Source: Aplidium turbinatum (Eukaryota > Chordata > Ascidiacea > Aplousobranchia > Polyclinidae). Taken from it: a stretch of 64,000 bases of DNA. Position 1 is the stretch's first letter. Every line of letters starts with the position of its first letter. The notes below the pieces were generated by a model that ran no database searches, was not told the DNA's origin, and saw nothing but the letters and a program-made list of their open reading frames with translations. Shown piece after piece: positions 1-41,898 of the stretch. Where the stretch lies: positions 26,269,235-26,333,234 of the forward strand of contig OU964923.1 of assembly GCA_918807975.1 (NCBI GenBank), written 5' to 3'. Made by a program: the position numbers and the translations under genes.

Positions 1-108
1 CCAATAAATTTGAACTTTTTTTCTAATTAAAGCAAGACTGATAATGATGATCAGACTAGGCTAATTTTGGTAATGAGGCCCATGGGCCCCTGGGGTAACG
101 TTGTGCAC

Positions 109-1447
109 TAGGGTGGAGTGAAAAAAAACTTTTTATAAAATTTTTATTAGCTCGGGGTTGGAAAACTTGCAAATTACTACTAAAACTAATTGTGCAAAAT
201 TAAAATGTAATCTGACGAGAGTTTGATCTGCCACCAGCCACTTGAAAATTTACTATTGGGCCATTCCGTGTCAATTCACACAGTCAAGAAATTCAACCTC
301 TTCAATTTTTCTTAAATTTTACACACCTTTTCACTATCTTATATGATGAACACCTGCAAAATTTGAGTGAAATTTATTGAGAAACACGAGAGTTATAAAG
401 CATTTAGTTTGGGGGGTCTGCCGAGGGGGCACAATTTTTTTATTTTTGGCCATGTTTGAGGTCCTATTACTGCTTAAGTAAATTAGGCAAGAACCTAATT
501 TTTTTACAGGTGATAATAATTCTGCCAAATATTGAAAAAACAACACCGTTCACATTCCCACTTTAAAAGGTCAAAGGTCATAGACATCCAAATGTGGCCG
601 TTTCCAGCTCTCGGTTAAAATTTTCCAAAATTTCAAAACCTTGCTAAGACCCTATTTTTGATTGGTTTTGGCTGAAATTTAGTAGAAATGTTGTTTACAA
701 GATTCTCTATGAAATTTCAGAGTAAATTTTTACTGGGGTCATGGGTAATCGGGATATTAAAAGGACCTCTTTTTTGCTTTTTGTAATTTTGACCAATGTT
801 TCACATTAAATACCTCCCAACCCCTTTAATAGTTTGTACTGAAATTTTCTCAGTTCATAGAGAATCCTGTAAACAACATTTCTACTAAATGTCAGCCAAA
901 ACTAATCAAAAATAGGGTCTTGGCACGGTTTTAACATTTTGGAAAATTTTAGCCGAGAGCTGGAAAGGGCCACATTTGGATGTCTTTGACGTCTGACCTT
1001 TTAGAGTGACAATGTGAACGGTGTTGTGTTTTCAATACTTGTCAGCAGTACTATCACCTGTAAAAAAATTAGGTTCTTACCTAATTTACTTAAGCAGTAA
1101 TAGGACCTCAAACAAGGCCAAAAATTAAAAAAAATTCTGCCCCCTCGGCAGACCCCCCCAAACTAAATGCTTTATAACTCTCGTGTTTCTCAATAAATTT
1201 CACTCAAATTTTGCGGGTGTTCTTCATATAAGATAATGAAAAGGTGTGTAAAATTGAAGAGGTTGAATTTCTTGACTGTGTGAATTCACACCGAATGGCC
1301 CAATGGTAAATTTTCAAGTGGCTGGTGGCAGATCAAGCTCTTGTCAGATTACATTCTAATTTTGCTCAACTAGTTTTAGTAGTAATTGGCAAGTTTTCCA
1401 ACCCCAAGCTAATAAAAATTTTATAAAAGTTTTTTCACTCCACCCTA
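109..1447. mobile_element. palindromic hAT-type foldback element, 1.34 kb
   Basis: Almost the whole element is one inverted repeat. The left end (TAGGGTGGAGTG) is mirrored by CACTCCACCCTA at the right end, and the similarity continues inward to a centre near 775. An exact 8-bp direct repeat, TTGTGCAC, flanks it (101-108 and 1448-1455), as expected for a hAT-superfamily target duplication. No transposase ORF is present, so it would be non-autonomous. The arms differ at scattered positions, so it is not a simple assembly fold-over. A transcript would form a hairpin of about 650 bp. Confidence 0.88.
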
Positions 1448-1544
1448 TTGTGCACCCCTGGTTAAGAAAGTGGGGGTTAAAGACTTGAGTGACCTAAACA
1501 ATTCTTGTTACACCATTAATCCAATTTGTTATTGCAATGGAAAT

Positions 1545-1624
1545 ATCATAATTTCAGAATCAAAATACTTTATCGTCCCTACCAATCATAATTTCAGAAT
1601 CAAAATACTTTATCGTCCCTACCA
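1545..1624. repeat. tandem duplication, two 40-bp units
   Basis: Two adjacent, apparently identical 40-bp units (1545-1584 and 1585-1624), each beginning ATCATAATTTCAG. A recent local slippage or duplication; no coding content. Confidence 0.9.
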
Positions 1625-2387
1625 TATCTAAAAACACCATGTCGCCTTTTAAAAAATAGAGCATGGGGCGGGGGAGGGAATAGTTGTCTCTGTGTATTTA
1701 ATTATTAGTTATGTGCCTGTGTTGTCGATTAGAATTTGTTTTGTGGTGTGGTTATAGTAAAAATACACCTTTTCCATCACTTTTGGTGCTAATTCAAACT
1801 GGGCCTTATTCACAACACGTACATCTAATAAGGCCCGCTTGAGATTTTTTTTATTTTTTTAATATTTTACAACCCCTTTTACTTAGAAACTTGTTTCATA
1901 GATATGTTGTTTAGATAGACCCAGGGCTGCGATTTTTTCTTTCTTGTCGAACGACCAAAAATTCTACGCTTGTTTGTCGAATAGTAATATGACGTCACAA
2001 GAATCAGATTATAAGCGTTTGGCCGCGAGTTACCGCACAAGTTGTGTGGTGTCAGAGTTACTTACTTTAAGTTTTTAATCACACGCTGGTTGAGTGATTC
2101 CATCTACGACGGCAAAAACATTGCCGTCGCCAAATCAACACACCTTGGATTGCTGCGGCAATTGCCGTATGCTTTAGTGTTTAATCAAACGAAATTTTAT
2201 GCGCTTCTTCATCGCGTGTCACACGGCGGTAGCTCAGAGCATCACGCAAGCTATTTTATGCGCTGACAATGCTCTTGTGAACTGTAAAAAGTTTGCAACC
2301 TTATAAATACCGGCTTATTGTTACGCAAAAGTTATTGTTTCATCGAATGCTTATTGTTTACCGGTGTCGTTGCGAATATAAATCATC

Positions 2388-2651
2388 GTGAAAGAAGATA
2401 CAGTTAAAAAGTGGAATTTACCTGCTATAGATTATCAAACAGAAGGAAAAGTTAGTGTGGTATTTTGCAATATTTGTAAAGAATTTTATGACGGAAACAA
2501 ATCGGAATTAGAAAAGCTACGGGGTCAAGTTAAAAAAGTAGTACAAAATTGGATAAACGGTTCTTCGGCAGAAAAGAAAAATAATGCTTCTGATCATATG
2601 GCATTGCGCGTTCATGAACGGGCAGTTTTGCGTCTTCAAGTATTCCAGTGA
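2388..2651 (+). pseudogene. N-terminal zinc-finger-like fragment of a hAT transposase
   Basis: An 87-codon ORF with the local pattern FCNICKEFY, then about 40 residues later a DHMALRVH segment. Together these could supply the Cys and His ligands of a BED/TTF-type finger, as at the start of many hAT transposases. It lies inside the TIR-bounded element at 1922-3862. No catalytic core follows, so it is a remnant. The listed start (GTG) is arbitrary. Assignment rests on the finger-like spacing and the context. Confidence 0.45.
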
Positions 2652-2929
2652 CGATGCGACAGCTTCATCCTCCCATACAGCGTCTCATGATTCCGATTCT
2701 GACAGCTAGTTCTTTATCAAACAGACTCGTGTTTGCTCGCAGTATCTCAATTGTGCCGAAATTATGTTAGTGTAAACGTAAATCGAGGCAATCATCTCGC
2801 AGTGAGATATTAATTTGTTACCAGTACCTGGTTGAACAATAATATAACGTTATTTTATGATAATTCAAAGTCGCTAGATGTCAAATGAATGTAAAACAAA
2901 CGTAAATTTCTTCTTGGGAATTGTTACGC

Positions 2930-3013
2930 AGGCAGCAAAATTCGTTATTTTTGCATTGACTTCACGTCTGTAGACGTTGAATCAATGTAAAAATGATGAT
3001 TTTTGCTGTCTGG
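2930..3013. repeat. small hairpin repeat (GACAGCAAAAT family), copy 1
   Basis: One of about 20 copies in the window of a 60-90 bp imperfect palindrome. The family outline is CCAGACAGCAAAAT, CGTCATTTTTACATTGATTC, AACGTCTGCAGACGTT at the centre, then the mirror image ending TTTTGCTGTCTGG. This copy sits inside a hAT element. No coding capacity; a MITE-like element is the natural reading. Confidence 0.85.
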
Positions 3014-4059
3014 GTACGCAATGTAACCCGCCAGGAAAATTAAATAGATTTGTGCTGACTCAAGCGTTGAATCAACCCAAAATTAACTTACTTTCCCCCT
3101 GAGTTATTTAACGTAATAGCGTGCGTATCGCTACTTTTGGTATTATTACATCACTACAAATCAAACATCAGATAGACTACTCTAGTATATTTTTCGGTTC
3201 TCGTTTTTTCAATGTAAAAACGACGGGTTTTGCGAGCTGGGTTGTGTGCTTTTGTGAATGCAAAATCGCCCATTACGTAATCACAGAAACCCTTTTAGTG
3301 GATGGAAGTCAAGTTGCAACCGTGTTTATCTGTCTACTATTCTTTATTCACATTGCAAAACATTTCTGCAATCTTGGAGTTCAACAAGTGCATAAGTCAG
3401 ACATAAATCCAAACTTGCAAATACGTTGACAATTAAAGTAGCCTATTTCGGTTATTTTATCTATAAAAAAAAACCGTTGTGTCGAATAGCACAAAACGTG
3501 TGTGGCGACATGTTTGATGCCAGGCGTTGGAACTTCGATCAAAGCATTCTCTCGCAGTGTTCAAAATGGCGGCGCTGACGCCTTGGGAGTTTCTCGTGTG
3601 AAGCGTCGCTTTTAGACCTTGCTTTGAAGTACCTGGCGCAAGAAAGTTTACATAAATCAGCACTCTTATGATTGCATCACGTGATGCCCCCCCCCCCGAT
3701 TGTTCCTCGACCTGACGACGTTTAGTCCTCTCTCAGTTTTTTTTTTCCTTTTTATTTTGTTTTTTCGTTTTTTTTTTTTTTCGTAAGGCACGGCGTTTGT
3801 CGAATAGTGATGGCGCGTGTCGAGTGACCTCGTCACCGAAAAAGGCAAAAATCGCAGCCCTGGATAGACCCAAAGTATCCTCATTCCAAGTTTCGTTCAA
3901 AATTATGCAGTATTTAGAAAAATATTGAGGTTTGAAAATTAGCGGGCCTTATTAGCTGCAGGTGCCTTAGATGAATTACGGTAGTTAAGAATCAGTCGCC
4001 TCCTCGTTCCTGAAACAACTGGAGCGCCAATTCTTAAAGCAATGAGAACACGGCTGAAC

Positions 4060-4789
4060 CACTGTTGCCACCCTCTTGTCATGGAAAAGTAACTTACTAG
4101 ATTTGACTGAAAAAAAAACACTAGATTCACAAAAAAAACACAAGTAGCCTATTCATAAATACACGATCATTTACATGCATAATGTGTAAAAATGACAGCC
4201 AATGGCGTTATAGTGAGTGTTAAAAGTCCTTAAAATTTCAAAGTAGAACTGAATTTCCTTGAAAGTGAGAGCCCTGAAGTCATAGCCGTAGGAGAGTAAA
4301 ACATTTTGGGGGGGAGGGGGGGCGAACAAAATTTTCCCAAATTTTCCCCAAATTTGGCCTTTGCAAATATATTGTCAAAAACGCAATATTACTCACAATC
4401 ATCTCTGAGGTAGTGTAGTCTAAGAACTCCACACTCATCAAATGTAAGCCGACGAAATGCAAGCCCTATGGTAGACTACGCTACCTAGCCTACTTTAGTC
4501 TGCTTTGAACACTTTTCACAGTCATTTGTGTGTATTTTTTAAAGTATTTATGCTAAATATCTCAAATTTGGTCATCACTGGGTGTAACTAGACAAAAAAA
4601 TCGAGTCCACTTTGAATAGCACTACAAACACTTTGATGCAGCCAAACAAAAATAGGTGGGGCTACTTTGAACACTGTCCAAACTTATGCACACTAACATA
4701 GCGGTAAATCGCTAAAAACACACTAGATAGCAAAAAAAAAACACTAGAACACTTGATCTAGTGGAAAAACACTAGGAGTGGCACCACTG
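4060..4789. mobile_element. non-autonomous hAT-like element, 0.73 kb
   Basis: Inverted ends: CACTGTTGCCACC on the left, GGAGTGGCACCACTG on the right. An 8-bp duplication with one mismatch flanks it (GGCTGAAC 4052-4059, GACTGAAC 4790-4797). The interior is AT-rich with A runs and no ORF of note. Confidence 0.7.
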
Positions 4790-4834
4790 GACTGAACCCA
4801 ACAATCATCACAAAAACAAACTAATAGCCTACAC

Positions 4835-5276
4835 TAGGGCTACTCAACTAATGTTAGCAAAGGTCCATTTTGAGAAGTTGAATATTTTTGCGGTCCGGTG
4901 AATATTTCATATCATCATATGCAACCACGAAAATTAAACAACCAGTAGCCTACGAGCACCGAAACACTTTTCAGGTAGTATGTAACACGACTTGGATTTT
5001 TGTCTGACACAAACAAAGAAATAAAAAAAGAAAAAATGTTTTGTGTTTCTTTGTAGTGTAGCTGTGTGGATTGCACATCAGAGAAGACGGTAAAGCGTCT
5101 GAGGGCGAAGCCTCCAGCTCCTTGGATAATCACAAAAAATGCTTTTCCCCAATGGAAATCTGTTTAAAGAGACCCTAAAGTGTGGCAGTGAGGTTATTCT
5201 TCCAGAAGCCCGGGGTCCACTTTCAACACCCAGAAGGTCCGGATTCGGACCGCGGTCCGCCAGTTGAGTAGCCCTG
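4835..5276. mobile_element. non-autonomous hAT element, 0.44 kb
   Basis: Inverted ends TAGGGCTACTCAACT and AGTTGAGTAGCCCTG, with an exact 8-bp duplication GCCTACAC (4827-4834 and 5277-5284). The subterminal 'GGTCCG..CGCGGTCCG' text is typical of Charlie-like hAT MITEs. No transposase is encoded. Confidence 0.9.
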
Positions 5277-5363
5277 GCCTACACACACACATATTTCACC
5301 AAGAAAAAAAGTAATGAAAAGCCATTACAAATATGCTCACATTTTTCCTGCTTAGGTCTAGCT

Positions 5364-6706
5364 CAGGGGTCACCAACTGGCGGGCCGCATGCGGCCCGCC
5401 ACGCTGTATCGCTGCGGCCCGCGAAAGGTATCAGCGTACAAGTATAACCAAAAATACTTTTCTTGAGGAGTTAAAAAGCACGAAGGCAAAAAATACTTTC
5501 TGGGAAGCATATTTTTGCTTTGCATGCGATTCCACCGACCGACCAATCAGATTATAGTTCTAGGTGGGGGTTGCTTAAAGTTATTCCAATGCGATGTCCA
5601 GCCACACCGTCCCAGTGGTTGATTAAAACGTCTGTTTTCGAAATTGTCTGTGAGCATAGGGTTGCTTATTTTAAGTTTGCAAATGTCATGTGAACACTAG
5701 TGTGTGTTTCACCGTTAGCCTATTGTGTTTCTCGAGCAGTGTTCTCTTTATGCAAGTTTTTGTTGGCAAAATAGGTCGGTGTGCCAACTGAATTTATAAT
5801 AAATTGGCAAAATATTATATATAAATTTAAAGACTTTTTCTGATTGTATAATGAAAATATTCAGCTTAGTACTGCAAATTTTGTTTTTAAAGAAATATGG
5901 AACGCTTCACGACTTTGCGTGTCATCCTTGCGCAGGGGCCGTACTAATCTTCTCTGTATCGCTCCAATTTTAGCATATGTACTGCTGAAGCAAGTATTGC
6001 AAAATGTTGTTAATCAACAAATTCTTGCCACGTTGATAAGCACCGCAAGTGACAGTTGTCTATAATAAAAGAAAGACGGCTTTATAGACTCTCACAAAAA
6101 GGATGAAAAACCAACTTCTATGGACTTTGAGTCTGATTGCAAATAAATAAATAAAATTATATTTTTAGAGGGAACACTGTTCATGAATTACGATTTTTCG
6201 ATGATTTCCGCAAGCGTTTGTTTCATGGTGCCTGGTTTCTTTTACCCTGTTATTGGAGCCTATTTTTCGCTGATATGTTTGCAGGTCACTATTGTTGCCT
6301 GTATTGCGATGTGTCAAACATTTCCTTGTTTACTGAAATTGTTAATTGCAAGATATCTTTTGTGAAGCGAAGTGACAATACCACTCTTGCTTGGCGATGA
6401 ATATTCTGATGAAACCGCTCGCCTCGCTATAAGTGCGCAAAACAAGTGGCCTCGTTTATTAAGTATTGTTAAAAAAGTCAAAAGTGTTGTAAAAGGAGCT
6501 TGGCCTGGCAGTAGCGTTGTTCGATTAATTTTGTTGCTGCGGTATTCTAACATAAATATGAACAACATGTAACGCTGGATACTGGGTACGAAATGCGTTC
6601 TTTTATAGCATAAGAGTCAACCTACCTAAAATTTTAATAGTGCGGCCCGACAAAGCTCTCCTTAGTGCCAAACTGGCGCGCATGCAAAAAAGGTTGGTGA
6701 CCCCTG
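5364..6706. mobile_element. hAT element relic, TIR CAGGGGTCACCAAC, 1.34 kb
   Basis: Ends CAGGGGTCACCAACTGGCGG and GGTTGGTGACCCCTG form a Charlie-like hAT terminal inverted repeat. The flanks share only TAGCT, so the target duplication has decayed or the ends are slightly misplaced. The interior contains a U6 snRNA-like sequence on the minus strand (5893-5997) and short open frames at 6183-6570 that I do not recognise. Probably old and internally deleted. Confidence 0.75.
5893..5997 (-). ncRNA. U6 spliceosomal snRNA-like sequence (probable pseudogene)
   Basis: Read on the minus strand, about 105 nt match U6 almost throughout: CTTGCTTCAGCAG, the CATATGCTAAAATTGG block, the ACAGAGA box, GGCCCCTGCGCAAGGATGAC, and GTGAAGCGTTCCATATTTC at the 3' end. 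The 5' end reads ATAC where GTGC is usual. The segment after ACAGAGAAGATTAG reads TACG where U6 has CATG, altering the conserved AGC triad. With its position inside a hAT relic, this argues for a U6-derived pseudogene. A terminator-like T run follows weakly (TTTC TTTA). Confidence 0.85.
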
Positions 6707-7015
6707 TAGCTGAACTTAGGCTACATTTCCTTGTGAAAATTACGAATCGTCTTGAGACTCTTATATTAAAAACAGAGACTCTATATTAATAAAATCCACA
6801 AAAAGTAGCCTACCCTTTCTGCGAAATTATTTAAAAATTATGACGTAGGCTACTACAAAAAAGTCTTCGTACAAAGCGATTTTGCACGAACAAAATATCC
6901 GTAAGTTTTGTTTGTAACGAAGATCTTAGAAAAGCCACCAAACGGACAAATAACTTATTCGTCTTCGTACGAACGGCATAGCAGGGTATGTGACCCCAAT
7001 TCGGATGGTTTTCAA

Positions 7016-7060
7016 ATACTTTAAAAACGGTAGCGATTGTGTTCTTTTTTTGCAAAGCGT
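7016..7060 (+). repeat. SINE tail, same family as the copy at 31236
   Basis: The stretch ACTTTAAAAACGGTAGCG followed by ATTGTGTTCTTTTTTT and GCAAAGCG closely matches the 3' portion of the tRNA-derived SINE at 31236-31365. Only the tail is recognisable here. Confidence 0.55.
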
Positions 7061-7204
7061 TGGTTAGTTTAGAATATTTTCCTCGCACTGTCAAAGCCTC
7101 TGATAGGTTATTCCTGGCAGTTTCGTATACATGCAGCAGTTTTTAACGCAGGGTCAGTTACCAAGATTGGCAGAGTGAAGTTTCTGATGGATGTTGCCAT
7201 GGAA

Positions 7205-7332
7205 TTATTCTATTCACCAGGTGCCGCTGAATGGAGAGCAGTCTGAAATGCGTTGCTTAAGTACGCACCCCGAAAACCAAACCGGCGTGATCATGAGTCG
7301 GGCGCTTAACCACTGAGCTAACGGGGCGGATG
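7205..7332 (-). repeat. tRNA-like sequence / SINE head
   Basis: On the minus strand the sequence reads GCCCCGTTAGCTCAGTGG then TTAAGCGCCCGACTCATGAT. This is a clear A-box (TAGCTCAGTGG) followed by an anticodon-stem-like segment with CAT in the loop position. The downstream B-box region is degraded (GGTTTTCGGGG), so a functional tRNA is unlikely. A tRNA-derived SINE fragment or a tRNA pseudogene fits best. Confidence 0.55.
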
Positions 7333-10316
7333 AACATACTAAGCAAAGCGTTAGATACATACCATAAATATGATACAAAACCTAACATACAAGGCCTGAG
7401 CTGCTGAAGGTAGAGGAGTAATGAACAATACATTCTATTGGTATTAAGCCATATTCGATGGCTTTTGTAGTCTATCGTTCATCCGCTAGGTACTACAAAT
7501 GTTACAGTATACAACAGTGTCTCTTTTTTTTGCAAACATGAAGCTAATCCCTCAGAGGTAGCTGAAGGTCAAGAGCGTCACGTTCAAGCAATTTAGTTAC
7601 AATAAAAAAAAAAAAAAAACACAGCACAGTCGTTGAACTTAAGTAGATACAACCACCAAACAACCGATTTTTTTCACTGCATGAGCAAGACAGGGCCTGC
7701 ATGGGTTTTCGTATTCCTCGTTAGTGCCGAAATCGATACACAGCAAGGACACAAAGGTATCTTTGAAATAGGCAAAGTTTCGAGTGTATTTTGGTACATT
7801 AGCAACGGTTCGACAATACGAGCGACAATGTATGAGAAAAATTATGTAAAGGACGCGACATCAGTCGTCATGAAATTTGTTTAGCAAATGCTTTCAAGAA
7901 AAACACATAGTAATACATAGAAATAATGATCAATTCAGTAGAGGTGAGATTTTTCCACATCCTAAAGGACCTTCTTGCAAATGGCAGAATCAGGTCATTC
8001 GATTGGCTTCAGTTTTAGAAAATAAAACCTAAAAAAAATCTGTTTTTACATTGACTCAACATCTTCCGACGTTGAACAAATGTAGAAAGCGAGAGAATTA
8101 AATCATCGCTGAAAAGTCAGTTTTCATTGTCGCAAGGGGACCAACTAATTTCACAACGGCGAACGTCAAAATCAACAATTGCCTTTCATTTTCACCGTCC
8201 AACAGTTTTAACAAAAGAACGAAGGATCTTGCCAGAGTGCTGACATTCGCAATGAGGCCGACAACGCCACAACTTAGCTCGCAAAAGTTGCTCTTTTTAG
8301 ATTGTTTCAACGTCTGGAGAAATTAAAACGATGTACTGTGAAAAAGAACAACTTTTACTCGCTGGGTACAGAGCATTTATTCAAAACAGAAAGTTTGATG
8401 TTAACATAAATGACAAAAACAAAAAATACGAGCAACATACAAACTGTGTCCACAATCGACCTTACTCCATTGTTAGCTTATGTATATCTGACGTTGTTTT
8501 TACGTTATCGGCTTTCTTTGACTGTTTTGTACAGAAATTGTCAAAAATCGTATTGAAAAGTAATTTAAATTCACTGGTGAGCAAGTAAATACAGATAGAC
8601 TCTTAAATCGTCACAACCAGATGACGATCCACCATTACGACACTAGTGGTTGAAACAGAAACGAAAAACAACCAGGGTCAGATTTTAAAACAGCAAAATG
8701 TGATAACAACGATTAAACCAACTTGTTTACGTGAAAGGGAGAGAATGTCTTGCAATAGTGTTGCCCACCAACAGACGCTTAAATTTGCTATCGGTAATAC
8801 AGAAGTTTCAAATCGTCATGGATACTTTGTGGATTGACATCTGATACAGCACTTGAAGTAAATCTGTTCGATCACTCTCAAGCGAACATGGAATTAGTTG
8901 AAAGTGAATTGCCATGTGTGTCGCATCAAGTCTTTGACTTATCATCTAACAACAGCTGCTCGCAGGTTTGTACAAATTTTATACATTTTATCTAAAAAAG
9001 AAAAAAACGAACACTTCCTCCCATATAAAAATGCTCAAAAGCAAAAGTTTCCAATGCAACACATGTAATGGTACAACATGATCTACTGTATTGTTGTGGC
9101 ACGAATGACATGGCAAAGAGCCCGGTATAGGCTCGTTGCACATCAGCGTGGGGAACACAGACTTTGCCTTCATCAACAGAACAATTCTTCATGATTACAT
9201 AAGAAAGCAAACGGCAAAGAACATTTTTTTGCTTTTTAACTTTTGGAAAGTAATAATAATCAATGAACATGAAACAAAAAAAAATCACAAAAAGAACATG
9301 GTCAACGAAAAGGTCACAAAATCTCGGATGTAAGGGCGTCTTCAAAGAACTACTGTACATCCGGAAATCAGTCCGTTTTTACATCGATTCAATGTACGCA
9401 GACGGACTGATTTACTGGAGTACTTTCCATGCTTCGAAATTAACCGATTTCACAATAATTCAACGTCGCCATACGTTAAATGTAACTGAGTAAAAGTACA
9501 GTAGTTGCCTTAAAAAGGACGTTCTTATACAAATAAGATCCCAGATGTCAATTGTGCTACCGTCCAGCGTCCATACATTACCAAAAGCTTGCTTTTGAGA
9601 TAAAACATTTCTAAGACGTGAATATCGATCAAAAATAGTAATTTGTACAAACTAAATGGTAAAGAGCACGCAAACAGAAAGGAAGAAAATTGTGCTGAAT
9701 GATAGCTAAAACATTTTCAGTCAAAGCCCAACGTAAAAACGTTCGCACATGCGCAGTGGACAGCGAAAAGAGTGAAACGCTCAACCCAAGCAGGTACGGG
9801 GCTCATCAATGCTGTGCCACGATAAGATCCATTCAGCTGGGACAGAACATGTTTGCTGCTTACGCGCATGTCCTCTACCTAGTACAAGGATTCTCAAGAC
9901 TTTTTTTCCTGCGATTACATTTCACAAAAATATCGCAGACGACCTATTATAATCTTAGTTTTGATTAGATTCGCAACCCTAATTGAGGTAGCAAACCACA
10001 GTTTGAAAACCTGCTCTGGTATAGTTATTATGGTTAGCCTGCATCTATAGAGGTGTATAGCGAGTAACTGTATGTTCGTTGGCAAGGTAAGCGACAGGCT
10101 ATGCTCGCTGATATGGTGAGCAGTGAACATTCAGCCTTGTGCTGATAGCTAAAAACATTCACGTTGGTATATTTGCAATAAATAGATGCAATTTAACGTT
10201 AAAGTGATATTAGAACATATCAAGATGCTTTGTATGTGATGCAAATCATATTTCCCCATCGCGTCTCTAAATTGCAATTTGAAAGAGGAATTGAGCCGAG
10301 ACGTATTATGCAGTGA

Positions 10317-10402
10317 CCAGACAGCAAAATCGGTAATATTTACATTGATTCAACGTCTGCAGATGTTGAACGAATGTAAGATTGATGGATTTTGCTGTCT
10401 GG
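10317..10402. repeat. small hairpin repeat, copy near MARK 3' end
   Basis: Near-complete copy: starts CCAGACAGCAAAATCGG, central AACGTCTGCAGATGTT, ends GGATTTTGCTGTCTGG. It lies about 280 bp beyond the MARK stop codon, so it may fall in or just past the 3' UTR. Confidence 0.85.
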
Positions 10403-10681
10403 AGTTCTTACATACAGCATTTTTCAGGTGCACAAAACGACGTTAAAGCAGTTTAATGGTTCAATTTAGAAAATCTTTACAAGAAATAGTGTTGGCTTGA
10501 TTTGTACAATCTCAACAAAAGACTATTCCATGGGTGACAAAAATAACCCTATATTTCATCTGTTCAACGATGCAAAACGTTGGATAAATGCAAAGTGTTC
10601 GCAATTTGCCGCGGCAGCTACAAAAACCGCACAAGTGTTCATGTCGAGTTTTTTCACAAAATGACAAAGGTTTCAGGAAAG

Positions 10682-41302
<30,621 letters not shown>

Positions 41303-41898
41303 ATCAATACGATCAGTACATCTTGTCAATTTCAAAAAATAATTAAATCACTTACAAACAAATCAAATGTAGATTTGTTGTTTGTACTATATATATATGT
41401 AATGTATATGACACTGTATCATGCAAAATATCATGGAGTATGAAATAGATTGATTTTTGCTTTTAGCAGCATGATCGTTGCTTCCTTCACAATGTAGATA
41501 CTAACAAGTAACAACCGATTTTAGCCTGATACTGCAAGTTTGCTGTGGTATTAGCGATTTGCACTAGTTTTTCGGAACACAGAACTTTTCGAAGTCATCT
41601 GCTATGAAGAATGGTGTTAGAGTCCGTGTGTTGTTGTTTTATACAGTTCTTTTCTTTGGCTTAAGGCTGCTGTCTGTTGATGTGTTGTCCCTTGTCAGGA
41701 GATGTCATTGTAAAATTTGTCCTATGTCATTGTAAACAGAGTCCAAGGATCAACAACCATGCGGAAAGCGAAAAATTACATCCTCTAGGCTAATGTATTA
41801 ATCAACTGGTTTAACAAGATTTTACAATGACACGCCTGACATGAAAACCAATATTAGCCTAGGCCCTATATGCCAAACATAGCAGGGGTCTAAAAAAG
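41303..41898. other. 5' flank of MARK
   Basis: AT-rich, with no clear TATA box or CpG-rich promoter that I can point to. Transcription start and any noncoding first exon remain undefined. Confidence 0.4.

Larger units (their letters stand above)
1922..3862 (+). mobile_element. hAT transposon relic, 1.94 kb, TIR CAGGGCTGCGATTTTT
   Basis: The ends are inverted copies (CAGGGCTGCGATTTTT and AAAAATCGCAGCCCTG), flanked by an exact 8-bp duplication GATAGACC (1914-1921 and 3863-3870). Inside lie a short zinc-finger-like ORF at 2388-2651 and a small hairpin repeat at 2930-3013. The interior is too short for a whole hAT transposase, so this is an internally deleted copy. G/C and T homopolymer runs occur near its right end (3689-3780). 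Confidence 0.9.
6707..10316. other. gene-poor 3' flank of MARK
   Basis: No host exon was recognised. The stretch contains a SINE tail (7016-7060), a tRNA-like SINE head (7205-7332), an A run (7605-7620) and partial copies of the small hairpin repeat near 8034-8090 and 9370-9412. Many short open frames at 7.6-10.1 kb are typical of AT-rich noncoding DNA. Confidence 0.5.

Noticed and set aside
109-1447. Assembly fold-over artefact
   Set aside because: Arms are not identical and an exact 8-bp direct repeat flanks the whole, which an artefact would not create.
7205-7332. Functional tRNA-Met gene
   Set aside because: The A box and CAT position are suggestive, but the T-arm and acceptor stem do not pair as a tRNA.
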